Below are positions 41,105 through 55,930 of a DNA stretch of 64,000 nucleotides, one piece after another. The stretch's first letter is position 1; each line of letters opens with the position of its first letter. The stretch is from positions 2,728,001 through 2,792,000 of the forward strand of contig NC_091046.1 of the NCBI RefSeq assembly GCF_963966145.1. The letters are read 5' to 3'. The position numbers and the translations under genes were made by a program. A model generated the notes under the pieces. The model saw nothing but the letters and a program-made list of their open reading frames with translations, made no database searches and was not told where the DNA came from. Source of the DNA: Tenebrio molitor. Taxonomy: Eukaryota; Arthropoda; Insecta; Coleoptera; Tenebrionidae.

Positions 41105-44100
41105 ATGGCAATGAATTTTGCACCGTTGGATTGCCCTTGTCGAGGCGCTTCTTCTGAGCCAGAAAAAGTTTACCTGGATTTTTCCGTTTCAGAGAAATTC
41201 GCAAAAAAACAAAAAATCCATATTTTTGGCTCCCACAGCAAAAAATGGGTTCAATGGCCGGAACTTTTACTATACACGAATTCAACTCATCCTATACAAT
41301 GACTGACAGCAATTTGGTTCGAATCGGCGACAAAAAATTTTCGGAAAAAAACCATGTACCCCCTTCTATCTAATTTTCACTTCGGAAAATCATTTAAACG
41401 CCCATAGCTCCCTTATTAAGCCACATATGGCAATGAATTTTGCACCGTTGGATTGCCCTTGTCGAGGCGCTTCTTCTGAGCCGGAAAAAGTTTACCTGGA
41501 TTTTTCCGTTATAGAGAAATTCGCAAAAAACCAAAAAATCCATATTTTTGGCTCCCACAGGAAAAATTGGGTTCAATGGCCGGAACTTTTACTATACCCG
41601 AATTCAACTCATCCTATACAATGACTGACAGCAATTTGGTTCGAATCGGCGACAAAAAATTTTCGGAAAAAAACCATGTACCCCCCCCCCCTTCTATCTA
41701 ATTTTCACTTCGGAAAATCATTTAAACGCCCATAGATCCCTTATTAAGCCACATATGGCAATGAATTTTGCACCGTTGGATTGACCTTGTCGAGGCGCTT
41801 CTTCTGGGCCAGAAAAAGTTTACCTGGATTTTTCCGTTTTAGAGAAATTCGCAAAAAACCAAAAAATCCATATTTTTGGCTCCCACAGCAAAAAATGGGT
41901 TCAATGGCCGGAACTTTTACTATACACGAATTCAACTCATCCTATACAATGACTGACAGCAATTTGGTTCGAATCGGCGACAAAAAATTTTCGGAAAAAA
42001 ACCATGTACCCCCCCCTTCTATCTAATTTTCACTTCGGAAAATCATTTAAACGCCCATAGCTCCCTTATTAAACCACATATGGCAATGAATTTTGCACCG
42101 TTGGATTGCCCTTGTCGAGGCGCTTCTTCTGAGCCAGAAAAAGTTTACCTGGATTTTTCCGTTTCAGAGAAATTCGCAAAAAAACAAAAAATCCATATTT
42201 TTGGCTCCCACAGCAAAAAATGGGTTCAATGGCCGGAACTTTTACTATACACGAATTCAACTCATCCTATACAATGACTGACAGCAATTTGGTTCGAATC
42301 GGCGACAAAAAATTTTCGGAAAAAAACCATGTACCCCCTTCTATCTAATTTTCACTTCGGAAAATCATTTAAACGCCCATAGCTCCCTTATTAAGCCACA
42401 TATGGCAATGAATTTTGCACCGTTGGATTGCCCTTGTCGAGGCGCTTCTTCTGAGCCAGAAAAAATTTACCTGGATTTTTCCGTTTTAGAGAAATTCGCA
42501 AAAAACCAAAAAATCCATATTTTTGGCTCCCACAGGAAAAAATGGGTTCAATGGCCGGAACTTTTACTATACCTGAATTCAACTCATCCTATACAATAAC
42601 TGACAGCAATTTGGTTCGAATCGGCGACAAAAAAATTTCGGAAAAAAACCATGTACCCCCCCCCCCCTTCTATCTAATTTTCACTTCGGAAAATCATTTA
42701 AACGCCCATAGCTCCCTTATTAAGCCACATATGGCAATGAATATTGCACCGTTGGATTGCCCTTGTCGAAGCGCTTCTTCTGAGCCAGAAAAAGTTTACC
42801 TGGATTTTTCCGTTTTAGAGAAATTCGCAAAAAACCAAAAAATCCATATTTTTGGCTCCCACAGCAAAAAATGGGTTCAATGGCCGGAACTTTTACTATA
42901 CACGAATTCAACTCATCCTATACAATGACTGACAGCAATTTGGTTCGAATCGGCGACAAAAAATTTTCGGAAAAAAACCATGTACCCCCTTCTATCTAAT
43001 TTTCACTTCGGAAAATCATTTAAACGCCCATAGCTCCCTTATTAAGCCACATATGGCAATGAATTTTGCACCGTTGGATTGCCCTTGTCGAGGCGCTTCT
43101 TCTGAGCCAGAAAAAGTTTACCTGGATTTTTCCGTTTCAGAGAAATTCGCAAAAAAACAAAAAATCCATATTTTTGGCTCCCACAGCAAAAAATGGGTTC
43201 AATGGCCGGAACTTTTACTATACCCGAATTCAACTCATCCTATACAATGACTGACAGCAATTTGGTTCGAATCGGCGACAAAAAATTTTCGGAAAAAAAC
43301 CATGTACCCCCCCCTTCTATCTAATTTTCACTTCGGAAAATCATTTAAACCCCATAGCTCCCTTATTAAGCCACATATGGCAATGAATTTTGCACCGTTG
43401 GATTGCCCTTGTCGAGGCGCTTCTTCTGAGCCAGAAAAAGTTTACCTGGATTTTTCCGTTTCAGAGAAATTCGCAAAAAAACAAAAAATCCATATTTTTG
43501 GCTCCCACAGCAAAAAATGGGTTCAATGGCCGGAACTTTTACTATACACGAATTCAACTCATCCTATACAATGACTGACAGCAATTTGGTTCGAATCGGC
43601 GACAAAAAATTTTCGGAAAAAAACCATGTACCCCCTTCTATCTAATTTTCACTTCGGAAAATCATTTAAACGCCCATAGCTCCCTTATTAAGCCACATAT
43701 GGCAATGAATTTTGCACCGTTGGATTGCCCTTGTCGAGGCGCTTCTTCTGAGCCGGAAAAAGTTTACCTGGATTTTTCCGTTATAGAGAAATTCGCAAAA
43801 AACCAAAAAATCCATATTTTTGGCTCCCACAGGAAAAATTGGGTTCAATGGCCGGAACTTTTACTATACCCGAATTCAACTCATCCTATACAATGACTGA
43901 CAGCAATTTGGTTCGAATCGGCGACAAAAAATTTTCGGAAAAAAACCATGTACCCCCCCCTTCTATCTAATTTTCACTTCGGAAAATCATTTAAACGCCC
44001 ATAGCTCCCTTATTAAGCCACATATGGCAATGAATATTGCACCGTTGGATTGCCCTTGTCGAAGCGCTTCTTCTGAGCCAGAAAAAGTTTACCTGGATTT

Positions 44101-47100
44101 TTCCGTTTTAGAGAAATTCGCAAAAAACCAAAAAATCCATATTTTTGGCTCCCACAGCAAAAAATGGGTTCAATGGCCGGAACTTTTACTATACCCGAAT
44201 TCAACTCATCCTATACAATGACTGACAGCAATTTGGTTCGAATCGGCGACAAAAAATTTTCGGAAAAAAACCATGTACCCCCCCCTTCTATCTAATTTTC
44301 ACTTCGGAAAATCATTTAAACGCCCATAGCTCCCTTATTAAGCCACATATGGCAATGAATATTGCACCGTTGGATTGCCCTTGTCGAAGCGCTTCTTCTG
44401 AGCCAGAAAAAGTTTACCTGGATTTTTCCGTTTTAGAGAAATTCGCAAAAAACCAAAAAATCCATATTTTTGGCTCCCACAGCAAAAAATGGGTTCAATG
44501 GCCGGAACTTTTACTATACCCGAATTCAACTCATCCTATACAATGACTGACAGCAATTTGGTTCGAATCGGCGACAAAAAATTTTCGGAAAAAAACCATG
44601 TACCCCCCCCTTCTATCTAATTTTCACTTCGGAAAATCATTTAAACCCCATAGCTCCCTTATTAAGCCACATATGGCAATGAATTTTGCACCGTTGGATT
44701 GCCCTTGTCGAGGCGCTTCTTCTGAGCCGGAAAAAGTTTACCTGGATTTTTCCGTTATAGAGAAATTCGCAAAAAACCAAAAAATCCATATTTTTGGCTC
44801 CCACAGGAAAAATTGGGTTCAATGGCCGGAACTTTTACTATACACGAATTCAACTCATCCTATACAATGACTGACAGCAATTTGGTTCGAATCGGCGACA
44901 AAAAATTTTCGGAAAAAAACCATGTACCCCCCCCTTCTATCTAATTTTCACTTCGGAAAATCATTTAAACGCCCATAGCTCCCTTATTAAACCACATATG
45001 GCAATGAATTTTGCACCGTTGGATTGCCCTTGTCGAGGCGCTTCTTCTGAGCCAGAAAAAGTTTACCTGGATTTTTCCGTTTCAGAGAAATTCGCAAAAA
45101 AACAAAAAATCCATATTTTTGGCTCCCACAGCAAAAAATGGGTTCAATGGCCGGAACTTTTACTATACACGAATTCAACTCATCCTATACAATGACTGAC
45201 AGCAATTTGGTTCGAATCGGCGACAAAAAATTTTCGGAAAAAAACCATGTACCCCCTTCTATCTAATTTTCACTTCGGAAAATCATTTAAACGCCCATAG
45301 CTCCCTTATTAAGCCACATATGGCAATGAATTTTGCACCGTTGGATTGCCCTTGTCGAGGCGCTTCTTCTGAGCCAGAAAAAATTTACCTGGATTTTTCC
45401 GTTTTAGAGAAATTCGCAAAAAACCAAAAAATCCATATTTTTGGCTCCCACAGCAAAAAATGGGTTCAATGGCCGGAACTTTTACTATACACGAATTCAA
45501 CTCATCCTATACAATGACTGACAGCAATTTGGTTCGAATCGGCGACAAAAAATTTTCGGAAAAAAACCATGTACCCCCCCTTCTATCTAATTTTCACTTC
45601 GGAAAATCATTTAAACGCCCATAGCTCCCTTATTAAGCCACATATGGCAATGAATTTTGCACCGTTGGATTGCCCTTGTCGAGGCGCTTCTTCTGAGCCA
45701 GAAAAAATTTACCTGGATTTTTCCGTTTTAGAGAAATTCGCAAAAAACCAAAAAATCCATATTTTTGGCTCCCACAGGAAAAAATGGGTTCAATGGCCGG
45801 AACTTTTACTATACCTGAATTCAACTCATCCTATACAATAACTGACAGCAATTTGGTTCGAATCGGCGACAAAAAAATTTCGGAAAAAAACCATGTACCC
45901 CCCCCTTCTATCTAATTTTCACTTCGGAAAATCATTTAAACGCCCATAGCTCCCTTATTAAGCCACATATGGCAATGAATATTGCACCGTTGGATTGCCC
46001 TTGTCGAAGCGCTTCTTCTGAGCCAGAAAAAGTTTACCTGGATTTTTCCGTTTTAGAGAAATTCGCAAAAAACCAAAAAATCCATATTTTTGGCTCCCAC
46101 AGCAAAAAATGGGTTCAATGGCCGGAACTTTTACTATACCCGAATTCAACTCATCCTATACAATGACTGACAGCAATTTGGTTCGAATCGGCGACAAAAA
46201 ATTTTCGGAAAAAAACCATGTACCCCCCCCTTCTATCTAATTTTCACTTCGGAAAATCATTTAAACCCCATAGCTCCCTTATTAAGCCACATATGGCAAT
46301 GAATTTTGCACCGTTGGATTGCCCTTGTCGAGGCGCTTCTTCTGAGCCAGAAAAAGTTTACCTGGATTTTTCCGTTTCAGAGAAATTCGCAAAAAAACAA
46401 AAAATCCATATTTTTGGCTCCCACAGCAAAAAATGGGTTCAATGGCCGGAACTTTTACTATACCCGAATTCAACTCATCCTATACAATGACTGACAGCAA
46501 TTTGGTTCGAATCGGCGACAAAAAATTTTCGGAAAAAAACCATGTACCTCCCCCTTCTATCTAATTTTCACTTTGGAAAATCATTTAAACGCCCATAGCT
46601 CCCTTATTAAGTCACATATGGCAATGAATTTTGCACCGTTGGATTGCCCTTGTCGAGGCGCTTCTTCTGAGCCAGAAAAAGTTTACCTGGATTTTTCCGT
46701 TTCAGAGAAATTCGCAAAAAAACAAAAAATCCATATTTTTGGCTCCCACAGCAAAAAATGGGTTCAATGGCCGGAACTTTTACTATACACGAATTCAACT
46801 CATCCTATACAATGACTGACAGCAATTTGGTTCGAATCGGCGACAAAAAATTTTCGGAAAAAAACCATGTACCCCCCCCTTCTATCTAATTTTCACTTCG
46901 GAAAATCATTTAAACGCCCATAGCTCCCTTATTAAGCCACATATGGCAATGAATTTTGCACCGTTGGATTGCCCTTGTCGAGGCGCTTCTTCTGAGCCAG
47001 AAAAAGTTTACCTGGATTTTTCCGTTTCAGAGAAATTCGCAAAAAAACAAAAAATCCATATTTTTGGCTCCCACAGCAAAAAATGGGCTCAATGGCCGGA

Positions 47101-50100
47101 ACTTTTACTATACACGAATTCAACTCATCCTATACAATGACTGACAGCAATTTGGTTCGAATCGGCGACAAAAAATTTTCGGAAAAAAACCATGTACCCC
47201 CCCCTTCTATCTAATTTTCACTTTGGAAAATCATTTAAACGCCCATAGCTCCCTTATTAAGCCACATATGGCAATGAATTTTGCACCGTTGGATTGCCCT
47301 TGTCGAGGCGCTTCTTCTGAGCCAGAAAAAGTTTACCTGGATTTTTCCGTTTCAGAGAAATTCGCAAAAAAACAAAAAATCCATATTTTTGGCTCCCACA
47401 GCAAAAAATGGGTTCAATGGCCGGAACTTTTACTATACACGAATTCAACTCATCCTATACAATGACTGACAGCAATTTGGTTCGAATCGGCGACAAAAAA
47501 TTTTCGGAAAAAAACCATGTACCCCCCCATTCTATCTAATTTTCACTTCGGAAAATCATTTAAACGCCCATAGCTCCCTTATTAAGCCACATATGGCAAT
47601 GAATTTTGCACCGTTGGATTGCCCTTGTCGAGGCACTTCTTCTGAGCCAGAAAAAGTTTACCTGGATTTTTCCGTTTTAGAGAAATTCGCAAAAAACCAA
47701 AAAATCCATATTTTTGGCTCCCACAGCAAAAAATGGGTTCAATGGCCGAAACTTTTACTATACACGAATTCAACTCATCCTATACAATGACTGACAGCAA
47801 TTTGGTTCGAATCGGCGACAAAAAATTTTCGGAAAAAAACCATGTACCCCCCCTTCTATCTAATTTTCACTTCGGAAAATCATTTAAACGCCCATAGCTC
47901 CCTTATTAAGCCACATATGGCAATGAATTTTGCACCGTTGGATTGCCCTTGTCGAGGCGCTTCTTCTGAGCCAGAAAAAGTTTACCTGGATTTTTCCGTT
48001 TTAGAGAAATTCGCAAAAAACCAAAAAATCCATATTTTTGGCTCCCACAGCAAAAAATGGGTTCAATGGCCGGAACTTTTACTATACACGAATTCAACTC
48101 ATCCTATACAATGACTGACAGCAATTTGGTTCGAATCGGCGACAAAAAATTTTCGGAAAAAAACCATGTACCCCCCCCTTCTATCTAATTTTCACTTTGG
48201 AAAATCATTTAAACGCCCATAGCTCCCTTATTAAGCCACATATGGCAATGAATTTTGCACCGTTGGATTGCCCTTGTCGAGGCGCTTCTTCTGAGCCGGA
48301 AAAAGTTTAGCTGGATTTTTCCGTTTCAGAGAAATTCGCAAAAAACCGAAAAATCCATATTTTTGGCTCCCACAGCAAAAAATGGGTTCAATGGCCGGAA
48401 CTTTTACTATACCCGAATTCAACTCATCCTATACAATGACTGACAGCAATTTGGTTCGAATCGGCGACAAAAAAATTTCGGAAAAAAACCATGTACCCCA
48501 CCCCCTTCTATCTAATTTTCACTTCGGAAAATCATTTAAACGCCCATAGCTCCCTTATTAAGCCACATATGGCAATGAATTTTGCACCGTTGGATTGCCC
48601 TTGTCGAGGCGCTTCTTCTGAGCCAGAAAAAGTTTACCTGGATTTTTCCGTTTTAGAGAAATTCGCAAAAAACCAAAAAATCCATATTTTTGGCTCCCAC
48701 AGCAAAAAATGGGTTCAATGGCCGGAACTTTTACTATACACGAATTCAACTCATCCTATACAATGACTGACAGCAATTTGGTTCGAATCGGCGACAAAAA
48801 ATTTTCGGAAAAAAACCATGTACCCCCCCCTTCTATCTAATTTTCACTTTGGAAAATCATTTAAACGCCCATAGCTCCCTTATTAAGCCACATATGGCAA
48901 TGAATTTTGCACCGTTGGATTGCCCTTGTCGAGGCGCTTCTTCTGAGCCAGAAAAAGTTTACCTGGATTTCTCCGTTTCAGAGAAATTCGCAAAAAAACA
49001 AAAAATCCATATTTTTGGCTCCCACAGCAAAAAATGGGTTCAATGGCCGGAACTTTTACTATACCCGAATTCAACTCATCCTATACAATGACTGACAGCA
49101 ATTTGGTTCGAATCGGCGACAAAAAATTTTCGGAAAAAAACCATGTACCCCCCCCTTCTATCTAATTTTCACTTCGGAAAATCATTTAAACGCCCATAGC
49201 TCCCTTATTAAGCCACATATGGCAATGAATTTTGCACCGTTGGATTGCCCTTGTCGAGGCGCTTCTTCTGAGCCAGAAAAAGTTTACCTGGATTTCTCCG
49301 TTTCAGAGAAATTCGCAAAAAAACAAAAAATCCATATTTTTGGCTCCCACAGCAAAAAATGGGTTCAATGGCCGGAACTTTTACTATACCCGAATTCAAC
49401 TCATCCTATACAATGACTGACAGCAATTTGGTTCGAATCGGCGACAAAAAATTTTCGGAAAAAAACCATGTACCCCCCCCTTCTATCTAATTTTCACTTT
49501 GGAAAATCATTTAAACGCCCATAGCTCCCTTATTAAGCCACATATGGCAATGAATTTTGCACCGTTGGATTGCCCTTGTCGAGGCGCTTCTTCTGAGCCA
49601 GAAAAAGTTTACCTGGATTTTTCCGTTTCAGAGAAATTCGCAAAAAAACAAAAAATCCATATTTTTGGCTCCCACAGCAAAAAATGGGTTCAATGGCCGG
49701 AACTTTTACTATACACGAATTCAACTCATCCTATACAATGACTGACAGCAATTTGGTTCGAATCGGCGACAAAAAATTTTCGGAAAAAAACCATGTACCC
49801 CCCCCTTCTATCTAATTTTCACTTCGGAAAATCATTTAAACGCCCATAGCTCCCTTATTAAGCCACATATGGCAATGAATTTTGCACCGTTGGATTGCCC
49901 TTGTCGAGGCGCTTCTTCTGAGCCAGAAAAAGTTTACCTGGATTTTTCCGTTTCAGAGAAATTCGCAAAAAAACAAAAAATCCATATTTTTGGCTCCCAC
50001 AGCAAAAAATGGGCTCAATGGCCGGAACTTTTACTATACACGAATTCAACTCATCCTATACAATGGCTGACAGCAATTTGGTTCGAATCGGCGACAAAAA

Positions 50101-53005
50101 ATTTTCGGAAAAAAACCATGTACCCCCCCCTTCTATCTAATTTTCACTTCGGAAAATCATTTAAACGCCCATAGCTCCCTTATTAAGCCACATATGGCAA
50201 TGAATTTTGCACCGTTGGATTGCCCTTGTCGAGGCGCTTCTTCTGAGCCAGAAAAAGTTTACCTGGATTTCTCCGTTTCAGAGAAATTCGCAAAAAAACA
50301 AAAAATCCATATTTTTGGCTCCCACAGCAAAAAATGGGTTCAATGGCCGGAACTTTTACTATACCCGAATTCAACTCATCCTATACAATGACTGACAGCA
50401 ATTTGGTTCGAATCGGCGACAAAAAATTTTCGGAAAAAAACCATGTACCCCCCCCTTCTATCTAATTTTCACTTCGGAAAATCATTTAAACGCCCATAGC
50501 TCCCTTATTAAGCCACATATGGCAATGAATTTTGCACCGTTGGATTGCCCTTGTCGAGGCGCTTCTTCTGGGCCAGAAAAAGTTTACCTGGATTTTTCCG
50601 TTTTAGAGAAATTCGCAAAAAACCAAAAAATCCATATTTTTGGCTCCCACAGCAAAAAATGGGTTCAATGGCCGGAACTTTTACTATACACGAATTCAAC
50701 TCATCCTATACAATGACTGACAGCAATTTGGTTCGAATCGGCGACAAAAAATTTTCGGAAAAAAACCATGTACCCCCCCCTTCTATCTAATTTTCACTTC
50801 GGAAAATCATTTAAACGCCCATAGCTCCCTTATTAAGCCACATATGGCAATGAATTTTGCACCGTTGGATTGCCCTTGTCGAGGCGCTTCTTCTGGGCCA
50901 GAAAAAGTTTACCTGGATTTTTACGTTTTAGAGAAATTCGCAAAAAACCAAAAAATCCATATTTTTGGCTCCCACGGCAAAAAATGGGTTAAATGGCCGG
51001 AACTTTTACTATACCCGAATTCAACTCATCCTATACAATGACTGACAGCAATTTGGTTCGAATCGGCGACAAAAAATTTTCGGAAAAAAACCATGTACCC
51101 CCCCTTCTATCTAATTTTCACTTCGGAAAATCATTTAAACGCCCATAGCTCCCTTATTAAGCCACATATGGCAATGAATTTTGCACCGTTGGATTGCCCT
51201 TGTCGAGGCGCTTCTTCTGAGCCAGAAAAAGTTTACCTGGATTTTTACGTTTTAGAGAAATTCGCAAAAAACCAAAAAATCCATATTTTTGGCTCCCACA
51301 GCAAAAAATGGGTTAAATGGCCGGAACTTTTACTATACCCGAATTCAACTCATCCTATACAATGACTGACAGCAATTTGGTTCGAATCGGCGACAAAAAA
51401 TTTTCGGAAAAAAACCATGTACCCCCCCCTTCTATCTAATTTTCACTTCGGAAAATCATTTAAACGCCCATAGCTCCCTTATTAAGCCACATATGGCAAT
51501 GAATTTTGCACCGTTCGATTGCCCTTGTCGAGGCGCTTCTTCTGGGCCAGAAAAAGTTTACCTGGATTTTTCCGTTTCAGAGAAATTCGCAAAAAAACAA
51601 AAAATCCATATTTTTGGCTCCCACAGCAAAAAATGGGTTCAATGGCCGGAACTTTTACTATACACGAATTCAACTCATCCTATACAATGACTGACAGCAA
51701 TTTGGTTCGAATCGGCGACAAAAAATTTTCGGAAAAAAACCATGTACCCCCCCCTTCTATCTAATTTTCACTTCGGAAAATCATTTAAACGCCCATAGCT
51801 CCCTTATTAAGCCACATATGGCAATGAATTTTGCACCGTTGGATTGCCCTTGTCGAGGCGCTTCTTCTGAGCCAGAAAAAGTTTACCTGGATTTTTACGT
51901 TTTAGAGAAATTCGCAAAAAACCAAAAAATCCATATTTTTGGCTCCCACAGCAAAAAATGGGTTCAATGGCCGGAACTTTTACTATACACGAATTCAACT
52001 CATCCTATACAATGACTGACAGCAATTTGGTTCGAATCGGCGACAAAAAATTTTCGGAAAAAAAACATGTACCCCCCCCCTTCTATCTAATTTTCACGTC
52101 GGAAAATCATTTAAACGCCCATAGCTCCCTTATTAAGCCACATATGGCAATGAATATTGCACCGTTGGATTGCCCTTGTCGAAGCGCTTCTTCTGAGCCA
52201 GAAAAAGTTTACCTGGATTTTTCCGTTTTAGAGAAATTCGCAAAAAACCAAAAAATCCATATTTTTGGCTCCCACAGCAAAAAATGGGTTAAATGGCCGG
52301 AACTTTTACTATACCCGAATTCAACTCATCCTATACAATGACTGACAGCAATTTGGTTCGAATCGGCGACAAAAAATTTTCGGAAAAAAACCATGTACCC
52401 CCCCCTTCTATCTAATTTTCACTTCGGAAAATCATTTAAACGCCCATAGCTCCCTTATTAAGCCACATATGGCAATGAATTTTGCACCGTTGGATTGCCC
52501 TTGTCGAGGCGCTTCTTCTGAGCCAGAAAAAGTTTACCTGGATTTTTCCGTTTCAGAGAAATTCGCAAAAAAACAAAAAATCCATATTTTTGGCTCCCAC
52601 AGCAAAAAATGGGTTAAATGGCCGGAACTTTTACTATACCCGAATTCAACTCATCCTATACAATGACTGACAGCAATTTGGTTCGAATCGGCGACAAAAA
52701 ATTTTCGGAAAAAAACCATGTACCCCCCCCTTCTATCTAATTTTCACTTCGGAAAATCATTTAAACGCCCATAGCTCCCTTATTAAGCCACATATGGCAA
52801 TGAATTTTGCACCGTTGGATTGTCCTTGTCGAGGCGCTTCTTCTGAGCCAGAAAAAGTTTACCTGGATTTTTACGTTTTAGAGAAATTCGCAAAAAACCA
52901 AAAAATCCATATTTTTGGCTCCCACAGCAAAAAATGGGTTAAATGGCCGGAACTTTTACTATACCCGAATTCAACTCATCCTATACAATGACTGACAGCA
53001 ATTTG

Positions 53006-55930
53006 GTTTGAATCGGCGACAAAAAATTTTCGGAAAAAAACCATGTACCCCCCCCTTCTATCTAATTTTCACTTCGGAAAATCATTTAAACGCCCATAGC
53101 TCCCTTATTAAGCCACATATGGCAATGAATTTTGCACCGTTGGATTGCCCTTGTCGAGGCGCTTCTTCTGAGCCAGAAAAAGTTTACCTGGATTTTTACG
53201 TTTTAGAGAAATTCGCAAAAAACCAAAAAATCCATATTTTTGGCTCCCACAGCAAAAAATGGGTTCAATGGCCGGAACTTTTACTATACACGAATTCAAC
53301 TCATCCTATACAATGACTGACAGCAATTTGGTTCGAATCGGCGACAAAAAATTTTCGGAAAAAAAACATGTACCCCCCCCCTTCTATCTAATTTTCACGT
53401 CGGAAAATCATTTAAACGCCCATAGCTCCCTTATTAAGCCACATATGGCAATGAATTTTGCACCGTTGGATTGCCCTTGTCGAGGCGCTTCTTCTGAGCC
53501 AGAAAAAGTTTACCTGGATTTTTACGTTTTAGAGAAATTCGCAAAAAACCAAAAAATCCATATTTTTGGCTCCCACAGCAAAAAATGGGTTCAATGGCCG
53601 GAACTTTTACTATACACGAATTCAACTCATCCTATACAATGACTGACAGCAATTTGGTTCGAATCGGCGACAAAAAATTTTCGGAAAAAAAACATGTACC
53701 CCCCCCCTTCTATCTAATTTTCACGTCGGAAAATCATTTAAACGCCCATAGCTCCCTTATTAAGCCACATATGGCAATGAATTTTGCACCGTTGGATTGC
53801 CCTTGTCGAGGCGCTTCTTCTGAGCCAGAAAAAGTTTACCTGGATTTTTACGTTTTAGAGAAATTCGCAAAAAACCAAAAAATCCATATTTTTGGCTCCC
53901 ACAGGAAAAAATGGGTTCAATGGCCGGAACTTTTACTATACCTGAATTCAACTCATCCTATACAATAACTGACAGCAATTTGGTTCGAATCGGCGACAAA
54001 AAAATTTCGGAAAAAAACCATGTACCCCCCCCTTCTATCTAATTTTCACTTCGGAAAATCATTTAAACGCCCATAGCTCCCTTATTAAGCCACATATGGC
54101 AATGAATATTGCACCGTTGGATTGCCCTTGTCGAAGCGCTTCTTCTGAGCCAGAAAAAGTTTACCTGGATTTTTCCGTTTTAGAGAAATTCGCAAAAAAC
54201 CAAAAAATCCATATTTTTGGCTCCCACAGCAAAAAATGGGTTAAATGGCCGGAACTTTTACTATACCCGAATTCAACTCATCCTATACAATGACTGACAG
54301 CAATTTGGTTCGAATCGGCGACAAAAAATTTTCGGAAAAAAACCATGTACCCCCCCCTTCTATCTAATTTTCACTTCGGAAAATCATTTAAACGCCCATA
54401 GCTCCCTTATTAAGCCACATATGGCAATGAATTTTGCACCGTTGGATTGCCCTTGTCGAGGCGCTTCTTCTGAGCCAGAAAAAGTTTACCTGGATTTTTC
54501 CGTTTCAGAGAAATTCGCAAAAAACCAAAAAATCCATATTTTTGGCTCCCACAGCAAAAAATGGGTTAAATGGCCGGAACTTTTACTATACCCGAATTCA
54601 ACTCATCCTATACAATGACTGAGAGCAATTTGGTTCGAATCGGCGACAAAAAATTTTCGGAAAAAAACCATGTACCCCCCCTTCTATCTAATTTTCACTT
54701 CGGAAAATCATTTAAACGCCCATAGCTCCCTTATTAAGCCACATATGGCAATGAATTTTGCACCGTTGGATTGCCCTTGTCGAGGCGCTTCTTCTGAGCC
54801 ACAAAAAGTTTACCTGGATTTTTACGTTTTAGAGAAATTCGCAAAAAACCAAAAAATCCATATTTTTGGCTCCCACAGCAAAAAATGGGTTAAATGGCCG
54901 GAACTTTTACTATACCCGAATTCAACTCATCCTATACAATGACTGACAGCAATTTGGTTTGAATCGGCGACAAAAAATTTTCGGAAAAAAACCATGTACC
55001 CCCCCCTTCTATCTAATTTTCACTTCGGAAAATCATTTAAACGCCCATAGCTCCCTTATTAAGCCACATATGGCAATGAATTTTGCACCGTTGGATTGCC
55101 CTTGTCGAGGCGCTTCTTCTGAGCCAGAAAAAGTTTACCTGGATTTTTACGTTTTAGAGAAATTCGCAAAAAACCGAAAAATCCATATTTTTGGCTCCCA
55201 CAGCAAAAAATGGGTTAAATGGCCGGAACTTTTACTATACCCGAATTCAACTCATCCTATACAATGACTGACAGCAATTTGGTTCGAATCGGCGACAAAA
55301 AATTTTCGGAAAAAAACCATGTACCCCCCCCTTCTATCTAATTTTCACTTCGGAAAATCATTTAAACGCCCATAGCTCCCTTATTAAGCCACATATGGCA
55401 ATGAATTTTGCACCGTTGGATTGCCCTTGTCGAGGCGCTTCTTCTGAGCCAGAAAAAGTTTACCTGGATTTTTACGTTTTAGAGAAATTCGCAAAAAACC
55501 AAAAAATCCATATTTTTGGCTCCCACAGCAAAAAATGGGTTAAATGGCCGGAACTTTTACTATACCCGAATTCAACTCATCCTATACAATGACTGACAGC
55601 AATTTGGTTCGAATCGGCGACAAAAAATTTTCGGAAAAAAACCATGTACCCCCCCTTCTATCTAATTTTCACTTCGGAAAATCATTTAAACGCCCATAGC
55701 TCCCTTATTAAGCCACATATGGCAATGAATTTTGCACCGTTGGATTGCCCTTGTCGAGGCGCTTCTTCTGAGCCACAAAAAGTTTACCTGGATTTTTACG
55801 TTTTAGAGAAATTCGCAAAAAACCAAAAAATCCATATTTTTGGCTCCCACAGCAAAAAATGGGTTAAATGGCCGGAACTTTTACTATACCCGAATTCAAC
55901 TCATCCTATACAATGACTGACAGCAATTTG
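53006..55930. repeat. Nine-monomer higher-order unit A, 2,925 bp
   Basis: The unit starts at the variant GGTTTGAATCGG (53006). In order it holds two CACGAATTC-type monomers with AAAAAACATG junctions, a CAGGAAAAAATGG monomer, a GAATATTGCACC monomer, the rare GACTGAGAGC variant (54618), a GAGCCACAAAAAG variant (about 54796), an AAACCGAAAAATCC variant (about 55174), and further TTTTACG monomers. The same order recurs 2,925 bp later. Confidence 0.85.
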